From contig JADKCK010000021.1 of the NCBI GenBank assembly GCA_016718845.1, forward strand, positions 44,733 through 108,732: DNA of 64,000 nt, written 5' to 3'. Under the pieces are notes generated by a model. That model was not told where the DNA came from. It did no database searches and saw only the letters and a program-made list of their open reading frames with translations. The stretch is from Sphingobacteriales bacterium. GTDB taxonomy: Bacteria; Bacteroidota; Bacteroidia; Chitinophagales; UBA2359. Positions 51,618 to 59,510 of the stretch are shown one piece after another (position 1 is the first letter of the stretch; the number at the start of each line of letters is the position of its first letter). The translations under genes were made by a program, and so were the position numbers.

Positions 51618-53274
51618 TCCTTCGCACAATTATACACAAGCAGGCACGTATAATGTGTGCCTAACAACCACCAATATTGCCATAGATGGCGACACTTGTA
51701 CGGCAAACGTCTGCCAAAACATAAGTATTACCACCGATGATTTATTTGGGGGTAGTAGCGTTGTCACCAATGCCAATTGTAGTCAAAACGACGGAGCTAT
51801 TGATATTAGCGTAGCAGGTGGCATATCGCCATTTAGTTTTGTGTGGTCGAATGTTCAGTTTACCGAAGATATTAGCAACCTAACAGCAGGCACTTATACC
51901 GTAACAATAACGGGTGCAAATGCTTGTACGGCTACGGCATCGGCTACAGTAGAAACTGCCATAACACCCCTTGTGTTAAGCTGTGGCACATCTACCCCAA
52001 ACAGCATTACTATAAACTGGGTAGCAATACCAAGTGCTATTGGCTACAATGTGGTGGTTGATGGAACAACGATTTTTGTTGACACCAACACGTATACTAT
52101 AGGTGTACTGCAGCCCAACGAAACAGTCGAAGTGTCGGTTATATCGTTATTGCCCGATTCTTGTTTGGGCGATACGGCAACCATCAGTTGTACAACATCA
52201 CCGCCCCCTTGTTTGTCGGCAGAAGTAGTTGCTACCTGTGTAGAATCGACAGAAAACAGCATTACCATAACATGGAACAGCATACCCGAAGCCGTAAATT
52301 ACAGCATTTTGGTAGATGGAGTAACAACAGAAACCACCGAAACAAGCTATACTTTGACCGATTTATCGGCAGGTACGAACGTTAGTTTCGAGGTGACAGC
52401 TATTGCAGCAGTAGGTTGCACAAACAGTACATCAACCGTTACTTGCGCCACTTTGCCGCCGCCTTGTTTGTCGGCAGAGGTTGTTGCTACTTGTGCAACA
52501 TCGACAGAAAACAGCATTACTATATCGTGGAACAGCATACCCGAAGCCATAAATTATAGCATTTTGGTAGATGGCGTAACCACCGAAACCACCGAAACAA
52601 GCTATACTTTGAACAATTTACAAGCTGGCGAAAGCGTTAGCTTTGAGGTGACAGCTATTGCGCCAATAGGTTGTACCAATAGCACATCGAGTGTTACGTG
52701 CAGTACTTTGATACCGCTTTGCTTGCCCGAAAACGTAAGTGCTACCCTAACTACCGATGCCGAACTACCCATTTGGCAAAATACAAACATTACTTTAACG
52801 GCTACAGCAAGTGGTTTGTCGGGTACGTTAAGCTACACTTGGGCATCGTTGGACGGAGCTATCAACTGCACACAAACCGATTGCTCGGAGTTAGAAGTGC
52901 TTGCCTTGCATAGCGATACCTACAGCGTAACCATTACCGACCAATTTGGTTGCTCGGCGGTTGGCAGCCTAACAACCGATGTTAGGGTGCCAAACAAGGT
53001 GTTAATTCCAAACGCTTTTTCGCCAAACAACGACGACGTAAATGCCATTTTTAGAGTTGCAGGCTATAATGTTGCCGAATATCGTTTGCGCATCTACGAC
53101 CGTTGGGGCAAATTGATGTATGATAGCGAAATGACCACCGATATTTTGAAAGGTTGGGACGGACACTATAATGGCAAAGATGCCGAATTAGATGTGTATG
53201 CCTATTTTGCCGAAGTGCATTTTACCGACGGTACTCAACAAATGCTAAAAGGTAATGTTACATTGGTGCGTTAG
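51532..53274 (+). pseudogene. Giant T9SS PKD protein, fragment 3 (Fn3 repeats and type B sorting domain)
   Basis: A 580-codon frame completing the protein. After the PKD motif HQWDFGDGTGLSNSPSH it has an SprB-like repeat (GGISPFSFVWSN) and three fibronectin-III-like repeats, two of them nearly identical (PPPCLSAEVVATC ... NSITI(T/S)WNSIPEA). The C-terminal 90 residues are a gliding-motility-associated (T9SS type B) sorting domain: VLIPNAFSPNNDDVNAIFRV, RLRIYDRWGKLMYDS, GWDGHYNGKDAELDVYAYFA. The sorting signal is intact, so a restored reading frame would give a secreted, surface-attached adhesin. Confidence 0.82.
52201..52710 (+). repeat. 255-bp tandem duplication encoding two Fn3 domains
   Basis: The unit at 52201-52455 is repeated at 52456-52710, both opening CCGCCnCCTTGTTTGTCGGC and coding 85 aa each. 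More diverged copies flank it. The high DNA similarity suggests recent domain duplication or gene conversion. Confidence 0.85.
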
Positions 53275-53321
53275 TGGTTGTTTTTAGCCCACCAAATTTT
53301 CATCTATTTATCCCAAACATA

Positions 53322-53363
53322 ACACACCGCCAACAGTACCTAAACTGTTGGCGGTGTGTGTGT
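53322..53363. terminator. Terminator between the adhesin gene and suhB
   Basis: ACACCGCCAACAGT pairs with ACTGTTGGCGGTGT around a 6-nt loop, between two converging genes. T-runs are weak, so some doubt remains. Confidence 0.65.
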
Positions 53364-53381
53364 TTGAGCAATATGCTTTTT

Positions 53382-54191
53382 TTATACTCCCAAATGTCTA
53401 TTCACCAATCCAAAAAACTCACCCCAAATACTTGGCGATGCGGCAACAATTTGCCTGCCCGATAGGTAATTATCTTGCCCGTTAAAATCGGTTACTTGCC
53501 CGCCTGCTTCGGTAATAATAAGACTGCCCGCTGCCACGTCCCAGATACTAAGCGAGTGTTCAAAAAAGCCATCAAATCTGCCGCAGGCAACATAACACAA
53601 ATCAACGGCGGCGGCACCTAAGCGGCGTGCTCCATTGGTATGTAGCATAAGGTGTTTTAACACTTGTAGGTAAGGCTCAATAACGGCATAATCGTAGTAC
53701 GGAAAACCAGTGCCGAAAAAAGCAGTATCGAAACGGCTATTGGGGTTAACCTTTATGGGGCTGCCATTAAGGTAAGCACCACCGCCTTGCCAAGCATAAA
53801 ACAGCTCGTTGCGGTTAATTTCGCAAACAACACCCAATACTACTTTATTTTTATACATCAACCCAACACTAATAGCATACGACGGAATTTGGTACAAAAA
53901 ATTAGTAGTGCCATCTAAGGGGTCAATTACCCATTGCCAATCGTTGTGGGTTTGGGCAACAGTACCTTCTTCGGCAACAAAACCAGCATTGGGCAGCAAG
54001 GGTTGTAGCCCTTCTATAAGCATCTTTTCCGATGTTTTATCCACATAACTCACCAAATGGTTGCGTTGTTTGGTTTCAATATCTTGTTGACGCACCTGCC
54101 CCGCTTGCTCGCGGATAAACTGAGCAACTTGCAGTACCAAATTTTGCACCTGCTGGCACAAATGAGGTAAATTTACGGTATTATTGTTCAT
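53382..54191 (-). CDS. suhB: Inositol-1-monophosphatase family protein (SuhB-like)
   Basis: A 269-aa Mg-dependent phosphatase. Metal and phosphate sites are visible: VAEEGT, the signature WVIDPLDGTTNFLYQIP, and the C-terminal SIWDVAAGSLIITEAGGQVTD. It hydrolyses inositol or similar sugar phosphates; SuhB also acts in ribosome biogenesis in some bacteria. Length is normal. The promoter element at 54225 is 34 bp upstream of the start. Confidence 0.9.
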   Translation of the reverse strand: MNNNTVNLPHLCQQVQNLVLQVAQFIREQAGQVRQQDIETKQRNHLVSYVDKTSEKMLIEGLQPLLPNAGFVAEEGTVAQTHNDWQWVIDPLDGTTNFLYQIPSYAISVGLMYKNKVVLGVVCEINRNELFYAWQGGGAYLNGSPIKVNPNSRFDTAFFGTGFPYYDYAVIEPYLQVLKHLMLHTNGARRLGAAAVDLCYVACGRFDGFFEHSLSIWDVAAGSLIITEAGGQVTDFNGQDNYLSGRQIVAASPSIWGEFFGLVNRHLGV

Positions 54192-54224
54192 CTAAATAAA
54201 GCAAAATTAAAAGTAATAATACCA

Positions 54225-54232
54225 CAAAGGTA
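54225..54232 (-). promoter_or_regulatory. Bacteroidota -7 element for suhB
   Basis: CAAAGGTA on plus (TACCTTTG on minus), 34 bp upstream of the ATG at 54191. Confidence 0.55.
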
Positions 54233-54266
54233 CAAACTTTTAACCATTTAGTAGAATTACAAAGAT

Positions 54267-54294
54267 AATTTACAATTTATAATTTACAGTTAAA
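54267..54294 (+). repeat. 7-bp-period repeat tract upstream of htpG
   Basis: Units AATTTAC, AATTTAT, AATTTAC, AGTTAAA, about 115 bp before the htpG ATG and 75 bp before suhB on the other strand. Confidence 0.65.
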
Positions 54295-54407
54295 AAACTG
54301 TCATTATGGCAGAAAAAATGCTTTGGCACAACCTTTGAAAACCATAGTATAAGTATGTTATGCAATTTTCAAATTACAATTAAAAACCTACAAATAACAC
54401 TATTAAT

Positions 54408-56285
54408 ATGCAAAAAGGAACAATTAGCGTTCAGACAGAGAACATTCTGCCGATTATCAAAAAGTACTTATACTCTGACCAAGAGATATTTTTGCGCGAA
54501 TTGGTATCAAACGCCGTAGATGCTACCCAAAAACTACGTACATTGGCTAACCGTGGCGAAGAAGTTGGCGAAATTGGCGATACCACCATTCAGGTAATGG
54601 TAAACAAAGATGCCGGAACCATTACTATCAGCGATAGAGGTTTGGGGATGTCGCACGAAGAAGTAGAAAAATACATTACTCAAGTGGCATTTTCGGGTGC
54701 AAAAGAGTTTTTAGAGAAATACAAAGACACCACCAACATGATTGGTCACTTTGGTTTGGGCTTTTACTCGGCGTTTATGGTTGCCGATAAGGTAGAAATT
54801 GTGAGCAAATCGTACAAAACCGATGCACCAGCGGTACAATGGGTGTCGGACGGTGGCGTAGAATACGAAATTGGCGAAACAGATGCGCGCAACGAACGTG
54901 GTACCGACATTATTTTGCACATTAGCAAAGATGCCGATATGTATTTGGAAGACCACAAAATTGAGGAACTACTAACCAAATATTGCCGATTTTTGCCCGT
55001 GCCTATCCAGTTTGGCGAAACAAACCAAACCGAAACCATTGAACCTACCGAAGAAGGACAAGAACCAACCGAAGTAACAACTACCGTTCCGCATATCATC
55101 AACGATACGCGCCCACTTTGGATGCGCCCGCCAAGTGACAATACCGATGCTGACTATTTGTCATTCTACCGCCAAATGTACCCTATGGGCGAAGACCCCT
55201 TGTTTTGGATACATTTAAACGTAGATTATCCGTTTAACCTAACAGGCGTGTTGTATTTCCCAAAAATCAACAACAAATTTGAGGTTAAAAAAGACCGTAT
55301 CCACCTATATTGCAACCAAGTTTTTGTAACCGACCATGTAGAAAACATCGTTCCCGAGTTTTTGATGTTGTTGCATGGCGTTATCGACTCGCCCGATATC
55401 CCGCTAAACGTGTCGCGTAGCTATTTGCAAAGCGACCCCGAAGTGAAAAAAATTAACAAATACATTACCCGCAAAGTTGCCGATAAATTAGAAGAGTTGT
55501 TTAAAACACAACGCGAAGATTTTGAACAAAAATGGCAAGATATTGGCTTACTGATTAAATATGGCGTATTAACCGACGACAAATTTGCCGAACGCGCCGA
55601 CAAATTTACTTTAGTGGGTAACACCAACGACAAATATTTTACACTAAGCGAATACCTCGAACACGTAAAACCTAACCAAACCGATAAAAATAACAAAATT
55701 ACCTGCCTATACACCACCGACGAAATAGAACAACATGCTTACGTAGTGGCTGCACAAAACAAGGATTACGATGTGCTAAAAATGGGCGACCCAATAGATG
55801 CCCATTATATGCAACACGTTGAGCATAAACATACCGATGTGCATTTTAAACGTGTTGATGCCGATACGCCCGATTTGTTAATCGAAAAAGATGAAACAAC
55901 AGACTCCGTATTGTCGGACGATGAACGCGGTAAAGTACACGACTTGTTTGCAGCAGCTATCAACGCACCCGCTCAATATTTAGAGCTAAAAGCCCTGTCG
56001 CCAAACGATGCACCTGTAACCATTACCAAACCCGAATTTATGCGCCGTATGAAAGAAATGTCGCGCCTAAGTGGTGGTATGGATTGGTACAAAGATATGC
56101 CCGACTCGCACCAAATTGTGGTAAATACCAATCATGCAGCTATTGCCAAATTGTTACATGCCAATGGCGATGCTCAACAAATTGCCAAAAACCTGTACGA
56201 CCTTGCTTTATTGCAACAAAATATGCTTAAAGGCGCCGACTTAACCGACTTTATCAACCGAACTGTTGGTTTGATGGGTAAATAA
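54408..56285 (+). CDS. htpG: Molecular chaperone HtpG (Hsp90)
   Basis: A 625-aa protein with the N-terminal ATPase elements ELVSNAVDATQKL (helix with the catalytic Glu and Mg-binding Asn), ISDRGLGMSHEEV and GHFGLGFYSAFMVADKV, the middle-domain LYCNQVFVTDHVENIVPEFL, and IDSPDIPLNVSRSYLQ. It is an ATP-driven chaperone for stressed or maturing proteins. The C-terminus lacks the eukaryotic MEEVD tail. A small heat-shock protein gene converges on it from the right, so this is a small stress-response neighbourhood. Confidence 0.95.
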   Translation: MQKGTISVQTENILPIIKKYLYSDQEIFLRELVSNAVDATQKLRTLANRGEEVGEIGDTTIQVMVNKDAGTITISDRGLGMSHEEVEKYITQVAFSGAKEFLEKYKDTTNMIGHFGLGFYSAFMVADKVEIVSKSYKTDAPAVQWVSDGGVEYEIGETDARNERGTDIILHISKDADMYLEDHKIEELLTKYCRFLPVPIQFGETNQTETIEPTEEGQEPTEVTTTVPHIINDTRPLWMRPPSDNTDADYLSFYRQMYPMGEDPLFWIHLNVDYPFNLTGVLYFPKINNKFEVKKDRIHLYCNQVFVTDHVENIVPEFLMLLHGVIDSPDIPLNVSRSYLQSDPEVKKINKYITRKVADKLEELFKTQREDFEQKWQDIGLLIKYGVLTDDKFAERADKFTLVGNTNDKYFTLSEYLEHVKPNQTDKNNKITCLYTTDEIEQHAYVVAAQNKDYDVLKMGDPIDAHYMQHVEHKHTDVHFKRVDADTPDLLIEKDETTDSVLSDDERGKVHDLFAAAINAPAQYLELKALSPNDAPVTITKPEFMRRMKEMSRLSGGMDWYKDMPDSHQIVVNTNHAAIAKLLHANGDAQQIAKNLYDLALLQQNMLKGADLTDFINRTVGLMGK

Positions 56286-56305
56286 TTAGCTTTTGCATGG
56301 ACGAT

Positions 56306-56345
56306 AAAAAACACTCCGAGTATAAAAAATACTTGGAGTGTTTTT
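56306..56345. terminator. Terminator after htpG
   Basis: AAAAACACTCCGAGTAT pairs with ATACTTGGAGTGTTTTT (one G-T pair), followed by more T. Confidence 0.82.
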
Positions 56346-56435
56346 GTTTTTGGATAGATGAAAACAAAAAAACAAGGCAGCACCAATGTGTTGCCCTGTT
56401 TTTTGCTGTGTAGTTGCTAAACTAAAACCAAGTGC

Positions 56436-56867
56436 TTATTGCACACTAACTTTTTGTTTGTTAGGTTTGGCATCGGGTTTAAGCGGTAGGGTGATAATTA
56501 GCACACCGTTTTCTTGTTTTGCTGCAATGTTTTCTACGTCAATGGTGTCGCTAATCTGAAAAACTCGTTCAAACGATTTGATGGGATACTCTTGACGAAC
56601 AAAATCGGGTTGATAATCATCGGCAAGTGTGCGCGTACCACTTACCGTTAGCGTATCGCCATTTACCGACACCTCGATGTCTTGTTTTTCGAAACCTACC
56701 GCAAAAATGTGTACCTCAAAACCATCTTCGGTGCGTACTACATTGGTTGGTACATTGTATTTGGGACGACGAAACGAACCACCAAATTTGTTTCTTGCTT
56801 CTTGAAATTTACTGTGCATAGCTCCACCGTAAGCGGCAGCTGATGCGGAATGACATTTTCCGTACAT
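56436..56867 (-). CDS. Small heat-shock protein Hsp20
   Basis: A 143-aa alpha-crystallin-domain protein. The domain runs from YNVPTNVVRTEDGFEVHIF to ENGVLIITLPLKP, with the family AxxENGVL motif (AAKQENGVLIITLP) and FERVFQISDTIDVEN. The C-terminus (NKQKVSVQ) has an I/V-x-V-like anchor. It acts as an ATP-independent holdase oligomer. The first 16 residues could be extra if M17 (MHSKFQEARN) is used. A small membrane-protein gene lies 72 bp upstream on the same strand. Confidence 0.9.
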   Translation of the reverse strand: MYGKCHSASAAAYGGAMHSKFQEARNKFGGSFRRPKYNVPTNVVRTEDGFEVHIFAVGFEKQDIEVSVNGDTLTVSGTRTLADDYQPDFVRQEYPIKSFERVFQISDTIDVENIAAKQENGVLIITLPLKPDAKPNKQKVSVQ

Positions 56868-56939
56868 GATAAATTGTTTTTTTGTTTAGATTTTTGTTAA
56901 AAGATTGGGTTTAGATAATGGTATCACCTCATCGGGCAA

Positions 56940-57227
56940 TTATTTTATCACTATTCGATAGTCGTTTTGTTGGTGATGATAGTCGTAGCGTTCCTGAAAT
57001 TTTGCTTTGAAATAATCAAAACGTTCATCGCCAATAGCCTGTGCTTGTTGTGCAAAAGCTGGGTTATAGTTGTGGTGATTATACCTGTGTGAGCGAGCAA
57101 ACAAGCGATACAATGCACCGCCAACGAGCATTATAAGGGCTAAACGCAATACAATAAACGACAACAGAAACAAAACAGGTGCTAATAACAAAGCACCAAT
57201 AACGATTTTAAAAAAGGGAGGTCTCAT
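56940..57227 (-). CDS. Small membrane protein upstream of hsp20
   Basis: A 95-aa protein with one long or two short hydrophobic helices (FFKIVIGALLLAPVLFLLSF, then RLALIMLVGGALYRLFA) followed by a basic, His/Tyr/Asn-rich cytoplasmic tail (RYNHHNYNPAFAQQAQ; KFQERYDYHHQQNDYR). No family recognised. Position and strand suggest co-expression with hsp20, possibly in the envelope stress response; that is inference. Confidence 0.6.
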   Translation of the reverse strand: MRPPFFKIVIGALLLAPVLFLLSFIVLRLALIMLVGGALYRLFARSHRYNHHNYNPAFAQQAQAIGDERFDYFKAKFQERYDYHHQQNDYRIVIK

Positions 57228-57261
57228 GTTTTTTTTGATTTTTTTTGTGAATACTGTTTTT

Positions 57262-57553
57262 ATGATAGAAGACGAATAAGCTATGGTTTTACTTTAAAAA
57301 GGTACAAATTTTTTCATCTGCCAAAAGCTTTTTGCGTTACTTGCTTTATGTTAGAAGACGTACAAGCGAAAGTTTTACTTTAATTGGCACATTTTTTTTC
57401 ATCTGCCCAAAAGCTTTTGCTTGTTTATAGTAGAAGACGAACAAGCGAAAGTTTTACTTTAAAAAGGCACATTTTTTTTCATCTGCCCAAAAGCTTTTTG
57501 CTTGTTTTATGTTAGAAGACGCACAAGCGAAAGTTTTACTTTAAAAAGGCACT
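57262..57553. repeat. Noncoding tandem repeat array, 79-86-bp units
   Basis: Unit starts at 57262, 57348, 57427 and 57509 (last unit partial). Each has (A/T)GAAGACGnACAAGCGAAAG, TTTTACTTTAAAAAGGCACA, a T-run, CATCTGCCCAAAAGC and TTTTTGCTTGT. CTTTTGCTTGT at one unit's end can pair with ACAAGCGAAAG at the next unit's start, giving 11-bp hairpins at the junctions. No reading frame runs through it. The remaining part of 57228-57693 holds two terminators. Confidence 0.85.
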
Positions 57554-57566
57554 AAGTTTTTACCCA

Positions 57567-57606
57567 CAAAACACGCCCAATTGCTTGTACAATTGGGCGT
57601 GTTTTG
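57567..57606. terminator. Hairpin terminator
   Basis: AAACACGCCCAATTG pairs with CAATTGGGCGTGTTT around a short loop, followed by T-rich DNA. It lies just after the repeat array. Confidence 0.75.
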
Positions 57607-57634
57607 TGTTGTGGGGCATAATAATAAAAAAAAG

Positions 57635-57672
57635 AACGGCATAACCCACTAATTACAGAGGGTTATGCCGTT
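57635..57672 (-). terminator. Terminator of the acyl carrier protein gene
   Basis: AACGGCATAACCC pairs with GGGTTATGCCGTT; on the minus strand a run of T follows. It lies 22 bp past the stop at 57694. Confidence 0.82.
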
Positions 57673-57693
57673 GGCAGATGAGGCAGAGATATG

Positions 57694-57942
57694 TTAGCCA
57701 AGTTTTTCCATGACTACTTCTATGGCGTCGTTAATGGTCACGATTCTATCCATGGCATCGTTGTCAATTTCTATGTCAAAGGTATCCTCCATTTCGAGGG
57801 TAATGTCGACCAAACGTGCCGAGTTGATTTTTAGGTCTTGCAAAATCTTCGAGTCGTCGGTAGCTGTTTCCCATACTTCGGCTTTTCGGGTATAGGTTTT
57901 TAGCATTTTGTAGATTTGCTCTTTAATTGCTGCTTTGTCCAT
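57694..57942 (-). CDS. Acyl carrier protein (dedicated)
   Basis: An 82-aa four-helix carrier protein. The phosphopantetheine serine is expected in KINSARLVDITLEMED (Ser41), with NSAR replacing the usual DSLE, followed by the acidic FDIEIDNDAMDRIVTINDAI. It differs from housekeeping AcpP, so it is probably the carrier for the adjacent ketosynthases and dehydratase. It has its own promoter at 57998. Confidence 0.85.
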   Translation of the reverse strand: MDKAAIKEQIYKMLKTYTRKAEVWETATDDSKILQDLKINSARLVDITLEMEDTFDIEIDNDAMDRIVTINDAIEVVMEKLG

Positions 57943-57997
57943 GATACAGGCGTATTTTGTTTTTTGTTGTTTTTTAGATTAGACGCTAATTAGGGTG

Positions 57998-58005
57998 CAA
58001 AGATA
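57998..58005 (-). promoter_or_regulatory. Bacteroidota -7 element for the acyl carrier protein
   Basis: CAAAGATA on plus (TATCTTTG on minus), 55 bp before the ATG at 57942 and just past the ketosynthase stop. Confidence 0.45.
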
Positions 58006-58015
58006 CAACAATAGT

Positions 58016-59299
58016 TTAGTTTTCGTTCCATTTTTTAAACAATACACAGCTATTTATGTCGCCAAAGCCAAAAGCGCATTTGGCCGCAATTTGCATGTCG
58101 GGTAGGTTGGTTTTTTGTTGTGGTATGTGTTTGTGCGATATTAGTTTGGCAATATCGGGGTGTAGGTCTTCGCTGTTTAACGATGCGTGTATGTAACCTT
58201 GTGTTAGTTGTAAAATGGTGGCTATGGTTTCGATGGCACCTGCTGCGCCCAAACAATGCCCTACCATAGATTTGGTAGAGTTAATGTGCGGAAAGTAGCC
58301 GTTTTTATAAAAGCTGCGCCAAGTGGCTATTTCAAATGGGTCGGCTTTGGTGGCGGTTAGGTGTCCGTTTATAAAATCTATTTGGTTAGGTTCGATGCCT
58401 GTTTTTTGCAAAGCCCCGTCAATACATCGGGCTACGGCATTGTAGTTGGGCATAGTCATCGAGCCTTTGTTGACTTGCCCACCGGTGTTGGATGTGCCGC
58501 CTAATACTTCGGCGTAGATGTGTGCGCCACGTGCAAGGGCATCTTCGAGGTTTTCGAGTACCAGTACACCCGCTCCGCTACCCGGCACAAAGCCGCGTGC
58601 GGTGGCGCTCATGGGGCGCGATGCATGTGTTGGGTCGTTGTTATAAATTTTTACTAATGCCTTTAGCGAGTCGAAGCCTGCCCAAATATAGGGCGATGCA
58701 CACTCGACGCCACCTACTAACATGCGTTTTGCTTCGCCAAATTTAATTTGATTGTAGCCCTCCAAAAGGGCATCTAAACCACTAGCGCAAGCCGTTGACA
58801 TGGTATAGCATCGGTTGCCCAAAGCCAGTATGCCCGACAGATGTGCCGTTGAGCCTGTGTGCATACTAATAGGTATACTTTGGCTACCTAATTTGCGGGT
58901 TTGCCCATCATCTACCATTTTTGTAAGCGATTGCGAGATATAATCAATACCCGACCAAATGCTGCCTATTATCAAACCTGTATCCCAGTCGGGTTCTGAT
59001 AATTCTTCTTTGTTGGGTACCACAAAGCCGGCATCGTGCCAGGCGGCTAAACCGGCTATAACGGTTAGTTTAATAAAATCGCTTGCATTTTCGAGTTGAT
59101 GCTCGTACAAGACGGGCATGTGTTCTTGCTCGTCTATTTGAGCAACTGCGGCTACTTGGCAGTTAAATTGAAGTTGTTCGAGTTTTGCTTGAAACGTAAC
59201 GGGCGATATGCCGTTTTTTAGGTTGTTGTCAAATTGGCGCAAGTTGGCAGCACCGGGCGCAACAACGCCCATGCCTGTAATAACTACTCGGTTTTTCAT
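58016..59299 (-). CDS. Beta-ketoacyl-ACP synthase (FabF-like), copy 1
   Basis: A 427-aa thiolase-fold condensing enzyme starting MKNRVVITGMGVVAPGAANL. The active site is complete: Cys171 in MSTACASG, His313 in NGHLTATKADP, Lys343 and His348 in STKSMVGHCLGAAGAIE, and the FGFGDINSCVLF end. The usual NAHGTST is NGHLTAT here, a departure shared with the neighbouring copy. It should condense acyl units with malonyl-ACP. It lies between the second ketosynthase and the ACP, in a compact specialised fatty-acid or polyene/aryl cluster. Confidence 0.88.
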   Translation of the reverse strand: MKNRVVITGMGVVAPGAANLRQFDNNLKNGISPVTFQAKLEQLQFNCQVAAVAQIDEQEHMPVLYEHQLENASDFIKLTVIAGLAAWHDAGFVVPNKEELSEPDWDTGLIIGSIWSGIDYISQSLTKMVDDGQTRKLGSQSIPISMHTGSTAHLSGILALGNRCYTMSTACASGLDALLEGYNQIKFGEAKRMLVGGVECASPYIWAGFDSLKALVKIYNNDPTHASRPMSATARGFVPGSGAGVLVLENLEDALARGAHIYAEVLGGTSNTGGQVNKGSMTMPNYNAVARCIDGALQKTGIEPNQIDFINGHLTATKADPFEIATWRSFYKNGYFPHINSTKSMVGHCLGAAGAIETIATILQLTQGYIHASLNSEDLHPDIAKLISHKHIPQQKTNLPDMQIAAKCAFGFGDINSCVLFKKWNEN

Positions 59300-59416
59300 T
59301 GATGGCTTTTAAAGTATAGGGTGTAAAATCCGATAGGTGGTGGTTGATTTGAGTAGTTCTTTACAAATTGTTTTTTACTAAAAAGAGTTTAATGCTGTGT
59401 TATGTTTTTGGGCGCG

Positions 59417-59424
59417 CAAATGTA
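59417..59424 (-). promoter_or_regulatory. Possible -7 element for ketosynthase copy 1
   Basis: CAAATGTA on plus (TACATTTG on minus), 117 bp before the start at 59299. Confidence 0.35.
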
Positions 59425-59510
59425 GTTGTTATTATTATTAAATGGCGTGTATTTAATGATTTTTAACTAAAAAAAGTCGTTTATTTAACAATTGTACAGA
59501 AAATTTTTGA

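Noticed and set aside
57262..57553. CRISPR array
   Set aside because: Units are 79-86 bp and nearly wholly repeated; there are no variable spacers and no cas genes.
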